NCBI GenBank assembly: GCA_004212095.1
Contig: RXIJ01000036.1
Coordinates: 1 to 29,372, forward strand
Direction of reading: 5' to 3'
Length of the DNA: 29,372 bases
Origin: Methanosarcinales archaeon
GTDB taxonomy: Archaea > Halobacteriota > Methanosarcinia > Methanosarcinales > EX4572-44
Every line of letters begins with the position of its first letter. Positions within the stretch are counted from its first letter, which is position 1. The notes under the pieces are model-generated. The model did not search any database. It saw only the letters and a list, made by a program, of their open reading frames with translations, and was not told the DNA's origin. The position numbers were made by a program, and so were the translations under genes. This document shows, piece by piece, positions 1 to 6,847 of the stretch.

Positions 1-1182
1 GGTTTTGATGTTCCTTCGCTGCATACGATGTATATCGATAAATCTATGAAAGGTCACACTCTTATGCAAGCAATCGCACGGGTGAACAGAGTCTATAAAG
101 ACAAGCCCGGTGGCTTAGTTGTTGATTATCTCGGAATCGCCTCCGATCTGAAAGAAGCCCTGTCTTTCTATTCTGACAGCGGCGGAAAAGGCGATCCCGC
201 AGTTCTTCAGGAACAGGCAGTTCATCTGATGCTTGAGAAACTCGAAATTGTATCCCAGATGTTTCATGGATTTCCTTATGAACATTATTTTGCTGCGGAT
301 ACCTCAACGAAGCTATCGATAATACTCGCTGCGGAGGAGCATATACTTGGCCTTGAAAACGGGAAGAAACGGTATATTGATGAAGTGACCGCGTTATCAA
401 GAGCGTTCTCTATAGCCATTCCGCATGAGCAGGCAATGGGTATAAAGGACGAAGTCTCGTTCTATCAGGCGATAAAAGCCAGACTGGTAAAGTTTGACAG
501 TACCGGGGGCGGCAAAACCGACGAAGAAATTGAAACCGCAATCAGACAAGTCATCGATCAAGCCCTCGTAGCTGAGCAAGTGATAGACGTCTTCGATGCT
601 GCGGGCATTAAGAAACCGGATATTTCTATTCTATCGGAAGAATTTCTTTTAGAAGTCCGGAACATGGAGCATAAAAACATTGCTCTGGAAGTTCTTAAAA
701 AGTTGCTCAACGATGAAATAAAAGCCAGGGTGAAGAAGAACCTGGTTCAAAGCAGATCGTTAATGGAAATGCTGGAAGATTCCATCAAGAAATATCACAA
801 CAAGGTTATTACAGCGGCAGAAGTTATTGAAGAACTGATCGAGCTTGGTAAAGAGATCAAGAGGATGGACAAAGAGCCACAGGAAATGGGGTTGTCAGAA
901 TTTGAATACGCTTTTTATACGGCAATTGCAGATAATGGCAGTGCAAGAGAATTGATGCAAAAAGAAAAACTACGAGAATTAGCTGTTGTTTTATTTGAAA
1001 AGGTGAAACAAAACGCATCAATAGACTGGACGATAAAAGAAAGCGTTAGGGCAAAATTAAAAGTAATCGTAAAACGGACTTTAAGACAATATGGTTATCC
1101 TCCGGATATGCAGGCACTCGCAATAGAAACAGTGCTTAAACAGGCGGAATTGATTGCTGATGAAATTACAAAGAGGAGATGA
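1..1182 (+). CDS. hsdR: Type I restriction enzyme R subunit, C-terminal part (truncated by window edge)
   Basis: HsdR is the ATP-driven translocating and cutting subunit of a type I restriction-modification complex. Only the last ~393 residues lie here; the frame is open from base 1, so the ATG at 28 is internal. The visible start reads GFDVPSLHTMY and then QAIARVNR (fragment residues 23-30), which matches helicase motif VI at the end of the second RecA-like domain. The rest is the helical C-terminal region typical of the family (DUF3387-like, including MEMLEDSIKKYHNK). Full-length proteins are around 1000 residues, so about 600 are missing to the left together with any hsdM/hsdS genes. The gene ends with TGA just before a structured repeat at 1268 and marks the accessory, defence-type character of this end of the window. 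Confidence 0.93.
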   Translation, partial: GFDVPSLHTMYIDKSMKGHTLMQAIARVNRVYKDKPGGLVVDYLGIASDLKEALSFYSDSGGKGDPAVLQEQAVHLMLEKLEIVSQMFHGFPYEHYFAADTSTKLSIILAAEEHILGLENGKKRYIDEVTALSRAFSIAIPHEQAMGIKDEVSFYQAIKARLVKFDSTGGGKTDEEIETAIRQVIDQALVAEQVIDVFDAAGIKKPDISILSEEFLLEVRNMEHKNIALEVLKKLLNDEIKARVKKNLVQSRSLMEMLEDSIKKYHNKVITAAEVIEELIELGKEIKRMDKEPQEMGLSEFEYAFYTAIADNGSARELMQKEKLRELAVVLFEKVKQNASIDWTIKESVRAKLKVIVKRTLRQYGYPPDMQALAIETVLKQAELIADEITKRR

Positions 1183-1267
1183 TGCGATTAAAATTCAGGA
1201 ACTTTTATTTGAAAAAGATGAATATTTGCGGATTCAAAATAATGGTGCGTGAAACTATCGGCACGTC

Positions 1268-1353
1268 GCATAACAAGCGGGTATCAGGCTTCGGCTATCG
1301 CCTCCGTCCAAATCCTCGCTCCGCAAACTTCAGATACCTGCCAGACGTTATAC
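1268..1353 (+). repeat. attC-like structured site 1
   Basis: This 86-bp site has the outer inverted boxes GCATAAC (1268-1274) and GTTATAC (1347-1353) and the inner inverted boxes GGTATC (1280-1285) and GATACC (1333-1338). Between them lies the shared core CCAAATCC (1308-1315). The box order and the 5-base spacer AAGCG resemble the R''-L''...L'-R' plan of integron attC sites. The two similar sites at 2119 and 4081 share the core and the CTTCA(G/A)ATAC segment. No palindrome follows this copy, unlike the other two. It could instead be a non-mobile intergenic repeat. Confidence 0.5.
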
Positions 1354-1440
1354 GCAATTTTCCATAAAAGGCTCATAAAAGATAACCATTTATACTATTT
1401 GATACATAAAGATTACTAACTAATATCAAAAAGTGATAGA

Positions 1441-1734
1441 ATGGCATCTACAATAACTATGTTAAGATACGAGCACTCACCAACACTCCACTCACCAACA
1501 CTCAATACTGTCATTATGGTAGAAGAAACATTACGAAATATGAATGAGAGTGTAATCACAATTGCAGAACTGAAAAGATTGCTTCCAAAGAAAGTTAACC
1601 ATAATAAGCTAAAAACAATCCTCAGATATCTCGAAGAGAGTAATAAAATACTCGTTACCATAGATGGGATAACCTGGGTTTTTAATCCAAATCCTAAGCT
1701 AAGAAAAACAATCTCAAAGGGGCTTGAGTTATGA
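1441..1734 (+). CDS. Putative antitoxin, winged-helix-like, of a type II toxin-antitoxin pair
   Basis: This small 97-residue protein overlaps the downstream toxin gene by four bases (ATGA), the usual coupling for an antitoxin placed first. From residue ~26 on, it reads as a helix-rich wHTH-like domain (ITIAELKRLLPKK, then LKTILRYLEESNKI and a beta hairpin VTIDGITWVF), which suits DNA-binding autoregulation. I chose the ATG at 1441 because GTGAT stands just upstream and an AT-rich TATA-like stretch lies near 1388-1397. The N-terminal ~25 residues look foreign to the fold: they contain a doubled HSPTL pentapeptide and overlap a sequence repeated upstream of the 2671 gene, so an internal start at 1516 is possible. 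The antitoxin role is inferred from position and size; the family is not firmly recognised. Confidence 0.7.
   Translation: MASTITMLRYEHSPTLHSPTLNTVIMVEETLRNMNESVITIAELKRLLPKKVNHNKLKTILRYLEESNKILVTIDGITWVFNPNPKLRKTISKGLEL
1474..1503 (+). repeat. Perfect 15-bp tandem duplication inside the antitoxin gene
   Basis: CACTCACCAACACTC occurs at 1474-1488 and again at 1489-1503. The unit is five codons, so the frame is kept and the peptide HSPTL is doubled. A slippage duplication is the simplest explanation. Confidence 0.9.
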
Positions 1735-2084
1735 AAGAAGTACGAGTGATTCTCTCAGAGGATGCAGAAGAAGCATATAGATATCTAAACGAACATGCTT
1801 CCGAATCCAAGATAGACCGCTCAATACTCAACTCGATAAATACAAAGGTGGAATTGATCAAGGCAAATCCACATTATGGAAAACCAATTTCAAAGTCTTT
1901 GATCCCAAAAGAATATATTGAAAACTTTGGGGTCACGAATCTGTTTCGAGTTGAATTGGCTCGTTATTGGAGGATGTTCTACACACTTACCGATGGAGAA
2001 TCAACAGTGGAGATCATCGCCTTTGTGTTAGACATAATTGACCATAAGAAATATGATAGGAAATTTGGTTACAAAAAACGATAA
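1731..2084 (+). CDS. RelE/ParE-superfamily toxin
   Basis: This 117-residue protein is basic at its C-terminus and has the RelE/ParE layout: an N-terminal beta strand (VRVILSEDAEEAYRYL), two helices (KIDRSILNSINTKVELIKANPHYGKPI), then a strand-rich half, LFRVELARYWRMFYTL and VEIIAFVLDIIDHKKYDRKFGYK. The sequence DHKKYDRKFGYK is the type of basic tail seen in archaeal plasmid-stabilisation toxins. RelE members cut mRNA at the ribosome and ParE members poison gyrase; the sequence does not tell which applies. It overlaps the putative antitoxin by ATGA. The pair lies between structured sites 1 and 2, like a single mobile cassette of roughly 850 bp. Confidence 0.82.
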   Translation: MKEVRVILSEDAEEAYRYLNEHASESKIDRSILNSINTKVELIKANPHYGKPISKSLIPKEYIENFGVTNLFRVELARYWRMFYTLTDGESTVEIIAFVLDIIDHKKYDRKFGYKKR

Positions 2085-2118
2085 ACCCCTTCTGGAAAAC
2101 TCTCCACTCCCGTTGTGC

Positions 2119-2222
2119 GTATAACATGGTATATCTGGTTCGGACTACGCTCTGCCCAAATCCGCCTACGACGGACTTCAAATACGCTGCTTCCGTTATT
2201 TCTGCACAACGAAGTTGTGCAG
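2119..2222 (+). repeat. attC-like structured site 2 with adjoining palindrome
   Basis: Outer boxes are GTATAAC (2119-2125) and GTTATTT (2195-2201). The inner boxes are ATATCTGG (2131-2138) and CTTCAAATAC, and the shared core CCAAATCC lies at 2156-2163, followed by TCCG...CGGA that can fold. Directly after the right box sits a perfect palindrome, 2202-2222: left arm CTGCACAAC, loop GAA, right arm GTTGTGCAG. The site separates the toxin-antitoxin pair from a broken recombinase gene. Confidence 0.55.
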
Positions 2223-2234
2223 TGCTCTGCAATC

Positions 2235-2505
2235 AGGGGTTACTGGTTATTTCCGAGCCATAATGAGGAAAAACATATAACACCCGGACCGTTGGAAAGA
2301 CATTCGCAAATGCCTGTAAAAGAGCAAATATCAGGAAGAATGCCACGACTCATTCGTTGAGGCACGGCTTTGCCATACCTCTGCTGGAAAAAGGTGTGGA
2401 TTTGAGGTATATTCAGGAATTACTGGGACATAAAAGTAGTAAAACGACAGAGATATATATACGCATGTAAGTAACAAGGATATGGGTAAGATTAAAAGTC
2501 CGTAG
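2235..2505 (+). pseudogene. Decayed tyrosine recombinase (integrase), C-terminal remnant
   Basis: Three frames must be joined to read this gene. WLFPSHNEEKHIT is in the frame of base 2235. A shift near 2280 leads to TRTVGKTFANACKRA, then HSLRHGFA and LGHKSSKTTEIYIR. A second shift at ~2463 leads to HVSNKDMGKIKSP and a stop at 2503-2505. HSLRH (the HxxR box), LGHKSSKTT and the tyrosine in EIY are the catalytic landmarks of XerC/D-type and integron-type integrases. The N-terminal half and the first catalytic arginine are absent. The remnant begins only a few bases after the palindrome of site 2, so it was probably cut there. It cannot be active. Site-2-mediated or element-mediated disruption is an inference. 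Confidence 0.85.
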
Positions 2506-2559
2506 ATTTTATAACAATAGGGGGAGGTAAGCGATGATTGAATGTCCACTATAGATGTG

Positions 2560-2585
2560 TATATCCGACATTAATGTCAGATATA
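2560..2585. repeat. 26-bp dyad downstream of the integrase remnant
   Basis: TATATC and GACAT on the left pair with ATGTC and GATATA on the right, around a central TA, with one mismatched pair (C/A). It could be a recombinase or repressor binding site. It lies 55 bp after the integrase remnant and about 85 bp before the next gene. Confidence 0.5.
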
Positions 2586-2670
2586 ACTATGTTAAGTGAA
2601 ATTACGAGCCCGCACAAAAGGGGGTTTTAAACTTAAAATGCAAATCAACAAAATTAACTGAGGGTCCAGA

Positions 2671-3948
2671 ATGCTTAAAACTATATTTACGATTATTGGG
2701 GCAATTGCAGGGATTTTGAGTTTGCTTTATTTTCTCTTCCCTCAAATCATCCGCTGGAGACTGAGACCAAAAATTGAAATAAAGCATGTTATGGGAGATC
2801 TAGAAGAAGTTGAATTCGGGGGAGCTAAGCTTTTCACAAGGAGAAAAGTTACATTAGGGATACAAAATAAATGTAATAGACCTCTTAAATTAGAAAGTGT
2901 TACATTCCGCCGTCTTTGTAGATTTCAAAAGCAATGCTTGCTTTTTAGATATTTACAAAAAACCCACGCTTTATCAAATAAGGACTGGTGCCAGTGTTCA
3001 AGTGTAACAGATTTGGACTTTGTTGCTGCAGGTTTTGAGCAACCCACAGAAGAAGAGAAAAAAAAAATAGTAGCCACATTTGCTGATGAGGGCAAACTTA
3101 AGCTCACACCAGCTCATAATGTAATACCGAAAAAAAGATGGCGTGAATTCGAAGTTCCTTTAAAGTTAAGAGATGCAAAACCACATATTGTTGAGCTGAC
3201 TCTATCTTTTGATAATAGTTTTGAAGATATATCCCCCTCTTTAAGAGCACTACACAGGGTAGTTAATCCAACAAGTGAGAAAACAGGTTACAGCCATACT
3301 TTGATAAGGAATATAATTGTGGATCTATGTAGCGATGAAGATTTAGAAGCCTCAATCTCAAAGCAAAAGGAAGAGCTTGGAGGTGAATTTAGAGCCGCAT
3401 ATTCATATTTTCATGAACCAGCTATGTTTCAAGCACAATTAAAGAGTTTAGAAATCGAGTTAATGCATTTTCTCAGTAAGAATTATCCGGTGTCAGAAAT
3501 ATCCGCTGAAGACCTAAGAAAAACGCTGAAAGAGAATTTGCCTGAAGCAGATATTGTTTACTCATCGCCACCAAATGATAGATATCGCGCTATAAGTAAG
3601 GATGAGGTGGAAGGGATTCTAAAAGTCTGGTCTACATTTAGGAACATTTGCAAGGAATTTCTTGATTGTGAACAATATGCTATTTTGAATTATCTATTTG
3701 TTAGAGTGCTTATCCACCCTGCCCTTCCAAGACTCATGGAATGCACATATAAGTACTTAGTGCTTTCCTCGCATAGTCCTCTTGTAGACTTGAAAGTAAA
3801 CGTATCAAAGAGAACCACCCCTCTACCCTTAGTACTTTTTAAATTTGTAATAGATGAATTGAAAATTTTAGCATTTGGACTAAAGACTAAAAGATCGCTA
3901 AAAAGAGAGGTTGATCATATAGCAGAATCAGTAAAACAGCTTAGCTGA
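2671..3948 (+). CDS. Unrecognised membrane-anchored protein
   Basis: I do not recognise this 425-residue protein. Residues ~4-24 (IFTIIGAIAGILSLLYFLF) form one N-terminal membrane helix, followed by the basic stretch RWRLRPK, which suggests a large cytoplasmic body. Residues ~33-200 appear beta-rich with several cysteines (RRLCRFQKQC, DWCQCSS). The remainder, to the lysine-rich end, is mainly helical. The start is supported by GAGGG seven bases upstream of the ATG. It is the only complete gene between structured sites 2 and 3 and lies on the same strand as the toxin-antitoxin pair. That location, beside restriction and toxin genes, makes a defence or mobile-element role plausible, but nothing in the sequence shows it. 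Confidence 0.75.
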   Translation: MLKTIFTIIGAIAGILSLLYFLFPQIIRWRLRPKIEIKHVMGDLEEVEFGGAKLFTRRKVTLGIQNKCNRPLKLESVTFRRLCRFQKQCLLFRYLQKTHALSNKDWCQCSSVTDLDFVAAGFEQPTEEEKKKIVATFADEGKLKLTPAHNVIPKKRWREFEVPLKLRDAKPHIVELTLSFDNSFEDISPSLRALHRVVNPTSEKTGYSHTLIRNIIVDLCSDEDLEASISKQKEELGGEFRAAYSYFHEPAMFQAQLKSLEIELMHFLSKNYPVSEISAEDLRKTLKENLPEADIVYSSPPNDRYRAISKDEVEGILKVWSTFRNICKEFLDCEQYAILNYLFVRVLIHPALPRLMECTYKYLVLSSHSPLVDLKVNVSKRTTPLPLVLFKFVIDELKILAFGLKTKRSLKREVDHIAESVKQLS

Positions 3949-3949
3949 G

Positions 3950-4079
3950 TTCAAATAGAGGTGCTCTCAAATTTCGTATTTGAAATCAAAGCGACAAAAA
4001 CAAATTTTATGGAGATAATAATAAATAATGTACGGGCTCCCAACTTTCGCCAACTTCGTTGGCTCAGTGCTATCGCACT
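3950..4079. repeat. Cluster of short palindromes, two with a doubled left arm
   Basis: Three hairpins stand here. In the first, TTCAAAT (3950-3956) is repeated before the hairpin TCAAAT/ATTTGA (3967-3983), whose loop is TTCGT. In the second, CCAACTT (4040-4046) precedes GCCAAC-loop TTC-GTTGGC (4049-4063). The third is AGTGC-loop TATC-GCACT (4066-4079). Both doubled-arm hairpins have the plan arm, spacer, arm, loop, paired arm. This sits between the 425-residue gene and site 3. Confidence 0.65.
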
Positions 4080-4080
4080 C

Positions 4081-4189
4081 ACTTAACAGAGCGTATCTGG
4101 CTCCGTGCCCTCGACACTCCACCCAAATCCTGCGAAGCAGGACTTCAGATACCTGCAAAACGTTATTTCTGCACAACTTCGTTGTGCAG
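4081..4189 (+). repeat. attC-like structured site 3 with adjoining palindrome
   Basis: Outer boxes are ACTTAAC (4081-4087) and GTTATTT (4162-4168). Inner boxes are GTATCTGG (4093-4100) and CAGATAC (4146-4152). The core CCAAATCC (4123-4130) leads into a small hairpin, TCCTGC-loop GAA-GCAGGA. The palindrome that follows (4169-4189) has the same arms as at site 2 but loop TTC instead of GAA, so it is its exact inverse. It ends seven bases from the argF stop codon and marks the border between accessory and housekeeping genes. Confidence 0.58.
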
Positions 4190-4195
4190 ATTGTC

Positions 4196-5101
4196 TTACC
4201 TTATTAATGATAGCAGCAATGCTTTTTGTGTGTGCAGTCGGTTCTCAGCCTGGTCGAGGATTGCCGAGTGCTGTCCATCTGCTACATCGCCAGTGATTTC
4301 CTCTTCCCTGTGTGCCGGAAGACAGTGCAGTACTGTGACATTATTTTTTGCATGTTGTAGCAGCTTACTATTTATCTGGTATTTTTTGAAGTCATTCAAT
4401 CGCTTCATGGCTTCTGCTTCATCACCCATTGACGCCCACACATCTGTATAAAGTACGTCTGCACCTGCTGCCGCGTCCTTTGGATTATTTGTAAGTGTTA
4501 TACTTCCTCCAAGTTCTCTTGCCTGCATTACGATGTTCTGGTCTGGCTCATAACCTCTTGGTGTTGCAATATTGATGTGTATGCCTTCGAGACCGCATGC
4601 AAGGATTGCGCTATTGCATACATTATTACCGTCGCCTATCCATGATAGGGTAAGTCCCTTCAGGTCTCCTTTGTACTCCCTGATGGTCATCAGGTCAGAA
4701 AGCAGCTGGCATGGGTGCTCGATGTCTGATAGTGCATTGATAACCGGAATGGTCGAGTGTTTGGCAAGCTCAACGAGTGTGCGGTGGTCATTGACCCGTG
4801 CAGCCACAGCATGAACATATCTTGATATTACTTTTGCAGTATCTGCGATACTCTCCCCGCGTCCAAGCTGTGTGTCTGCCGGGTTCAGGTATATGCTGCC
4901 ACCTCCAAGTTCACGCATGGCTACCTCAAAGGATATGCGTGTGCGTGTAGAGCTTTTTTCAAAGAGCATGGTAAGAGTCTTATGTTCGAGTTCCCTTGTT
5001 ATATTTCCACGCTTTCGTTTTTCTTTGAGATCATCTGCTTTATCAAGTAAACTGTTGATTTCTTCATGTGTCAGGTCATTGATAGAAAGAAGATGTTTCA
5101 A
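4196..5101 (-). CDS. argF: Ornithine carbamoyltransferase
   Basis: It joins carbamoyl phosphate to ornithine to make citrulline in cytoplasmic arginine synthesis. Diagnostic motifs are all present: the carbamoyl-phosphate loop STRTR (51-55, within FEKSSTRTRISFE), HPCQ (129-132), DVWASMG (220-226) and HCLPAHR (259-265), the ornithine-side cysteine motif. At 301 residues it has normal family length. The start is a TTG at 5101, preceded by GGAAGGGG; no better in-frame ATG fits the conserved N-terminus MKHLLSINDL. It starts five bases after the purD stop, so it should be translated from a purD-argF transcript. The palindrome of structured site 3 follows just after its stop. Confidence 0.96.
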   Translation of the reverse strand: MKHLLSINDLTHEEINSLLDKADDLKEKRKRGNITRELEHKTLTMLFEKSSTRTRISFEVAMRELGGGSIYLNPADTQLGRGESIADTAKVISRYVHAVAARVNDHRTLVELAKHSTIPVINALSDIEHPCQLLSDLMTIREYKGDLKGLTLSWIGDGNNVCNSAILACGLEGIHINIATPRGYEPDQNIVMQARELGGSITLTNNPKDAAAGADVLYTDVWASMGDEAEAMKRLNDFKKYQINSKLLQHAKNNVTVLHCLPAHREEEITGDVADGQHSAILDQAENRLHTQKALLLSLIR

Positions 5102-5106
5102 CTCTT

Positions 5107-6411
5107 TTACCCCTTCCGTAACATCTTCATGTGGTCAATTCGCTGCTGGATTAACTGCTCTGTACCTATATCGTGCCTGGAATATAGGCGCCCCTGGATG
5201 CCATTCACCGCCTTTTCCGCAAGTTTCTCTGCTTTTTTTAAATCTTCTGCAATACCGACAACAGCAATTGCACGAGAGCCTGTGGTATAGATCTTGCCAT
5301 CCCTCTCGTATACGCTTGAATAAAACAATAAGGAATCATCAACCGATGTTATTGTTACTTCGCTGTCTTTTAGGGGATGCTCCGGGTATCCTTCTGGCAC
5401 CATGTATTTGCACACAGAGGCTTTTTCTTCAAAAGTTACATCAAGAGTGTTCAGTGTACCAGCTGCCACATGCTGTGCAACATCGATGATGTCTGTTTGA
5501 AGCAGTGGCAGGGTATTCATTGCTTCAGGGTCTCCAAAGCGAGCGTTGTATTCAATTACCGTTGGGTGATCTGCAAGCATAAACTGCCCATAAAGAACTC
5601 CTTTATAGCTCATATTTTCGCTGTTTAAGGCATCTATTGTCTGCTGCATAATTTCTTTTGCAAAGTCAAGGTCATCACGGTTCATGAACGGCAGTACATC
5701 AGTTGCATCATTGTATGAGCCCATACCGCCTGTATTTGGCCCCTTGTCTCCTTCATAAGCTCTTTTATGATCCTGCACTGCTGGTGTGAATGCAAGGTGT
5801 TTTCCATCACTGAATGCCTGGAGTGTGAATTCCTCGCCAATAAGACGTTCTTCGACTACAACCCTATCCTTTTTAAGCACCTGATCAGTGTATTGTTTTG
5901 CTTCTTCCGTGGTATCGAAATGGTCGCCCATCACGCGTACACCTTTGCCGCCGGTAAGCCCTGCCGGTTTTATAACTACATCTTTTATTTCGTCTATAAA
6001 CCTGTGAGCCTCTACTGCCTGTGTTTGATCAAAGACTTGAAATCTGGGACAACCTTTGATTTTATGTTTTTTCATAAAGTTTCTTGTCCATGCTTTATCA
6101 ACTTCGATTCGTGCAGCATCCTTCGTTGGCCCAAACACATCAATATTATGTTTGTGCAGTTCATCAGTTAGTCCTGCTGCAAGTGGTGCTTCCGGCCCTA
6201 TAAATGCAAGCTCAATGTTATGCTCTGTTGCATAAGTTGTGATTCGGTCAACATCGGTTTCTTTTACCAGCAGTATGTCCTCTGATAGTTTTGCAATCCC
6301 TGGATTTTTTTTAGACATTGCGGTGTATAGTAAGACCTTATGTGTGCTTTTTTTTATTGCTGCTGCAATGGCGTGTTCTCTTCCTCCGCCACCTACTAAT
6401 AATACATTCAA
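5107..6411 (-). CDS. purD: Phosphoribosylamine-glycine ligase (GAR synthetase)
   Basis: This ATP-grasp enzyme makes glycinamide ribonucleotide in purine synthesis. Visible features are the N-terminal GGGGREHA loop (7-14), the ATP-grasp segment KPAGLTGGKGV (148-158), GPNTGGMG (224-231) and the metal-binding EYNARFGDPE (287-296). The length of 434 residues is normal. The start is a TTG at 6411 (TTG AAT GTA TTA), since the nearby ATG is out of frame; GAGGCGAT lies upstream. The gene is 26 bases downstream of the DUF2551 gene and directly upstream of argF, giving a three-gene minus-strand operon. Confidence 0.96.
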   Translation of the reverse strand: MNVLLVGGGGREHAIAAAIKKSTHKVLLYTAMSKKNPGIAKLSEDILLVKETDVDRITTYATEHNIELAFIGPEAPLAAGLTDELHKHNIDVFGPTKDAARIEVDKAWTRNFMKKHKIKGCPRFQVFDQTQAVEAHRFIDEIKDVVIKPAGLTGGKGVRVMGDHFDTTEEAKQYTDQVLKKDRVVVEERLIGEEFTLQAFSDGKHLAFTPAVQDHKRAYEGDKGPNTGGMGSYNDATDVLPFMNRDDLDFAKEIMQQTIDALNSENMSYKGVLYGQFMLADHPTVIEYNARFGDPEAMNTLPLLQTDIIDVAQHVAAGTLNTLDVTFEEKASVCKYMVPEGYPEHPLKDSEVTITSVDDSLLFYSSVYERDGKIYTTGSRAIAVVGIAEDLKKAEKLAEKAVNGIQGRLYSRHDIGTEQLIQQRIDHMKMLRKG

Positions 6412-6437
6412 ATCATATCGCCTCGATCGTTCTGCTT

Positions 6438-6749
6438 CTAATAATTGTTAAGTATTGTTTTTACAGTTTCTTTATACTCTTCTTTCAAAGAATATATGTT
6501 ATGGTTGCCCTTTACATCTATGCGAAGAATTCCCAATCTGGTGTTCATAAGTCCTACCATGGCAGAAACACCGCGGTAATTCATATCAAAATCCTTTGAT
6601 GTAAGATATTTATAAATAGCTTCTGTAGTAAAGGTGTTATCTTCTAAAAATAATTTTAAAACAGTTTTTCGAATGTTAGTGTCATCGTGCATTAGATACC
6701 TCTTTGTCCGCTCTTTGATGCGCTCATTAGTCTTGCTCAGCATCATCAC
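6438..6749 (-). CDS. DUF2551 family archaeal protein
   Basis: This small, basic protein is ~101-103 residues long with the winged-helix-like look of archaeal DUF2551: DDTNIRKTVLKLFLEDNTFTT, then GVSAMVGLMNTRLGILRI and the end segment YSLKEEYKETVKTI. The family is known mainly from methanogens and relatives and has no established function; a DNA-binding role is only suggested by the fold. Starts at GTG 6749, ATG 6746 and ATG 6743 are possible. GGAG at 6751-6754 gives the best spacing to the ATG at 6743. It leads the purD-argF operon, so it could be a local regulator, which is inference from position. Confidence 0.82.
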   Translation of the reverse strand: MMMLSKTNERIKERTKRYLMHDDTNIRKTVLKLFLEDNTFTTEAIYKYLTSKDFDMNYRGVSAMVGLMNTRLGILRIDVKGNHNIYSLKEEYKETVKTILNNY

Positions 6750-6847
6750 TCCTTAGTATCCTGTTCTCAAAATTCATTGAATATCTTACTCATAACTATA
6801 CAAGGGTTATAAATCTTACTTTTTAGGCTATCAACTTCCAACCGAGT

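Noticed and set aside
1160..1252. A 30-codon plus-strand ORF (MKLQRGDDAIKIQE...) overlapping the hsdR end
   Set aside because: It has protein-like composition but is very short, has no recognised family and ends next to site 1. It may be the start of a gene lost at the site, but that cannot be shown.
1179..1367. A 62-codon ORF overlapping the hsdR stop
   Set aside because: More than a third of it is simply structured site 1 read as codons; no family or ribosome site supports it.
4169..4189. The palindrome after argF as an intrinsic terminator
   Set aside because: No U-tract follows on the argF strand, and the same palindrome type also lies in divergent promoter gaps and inside a gene, so termination is not its general role.
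1268..4189. CRISPR array
   Set aside because: The repeats are long, few and irregularly spaced with genes between them; no short spacer pattern exists.
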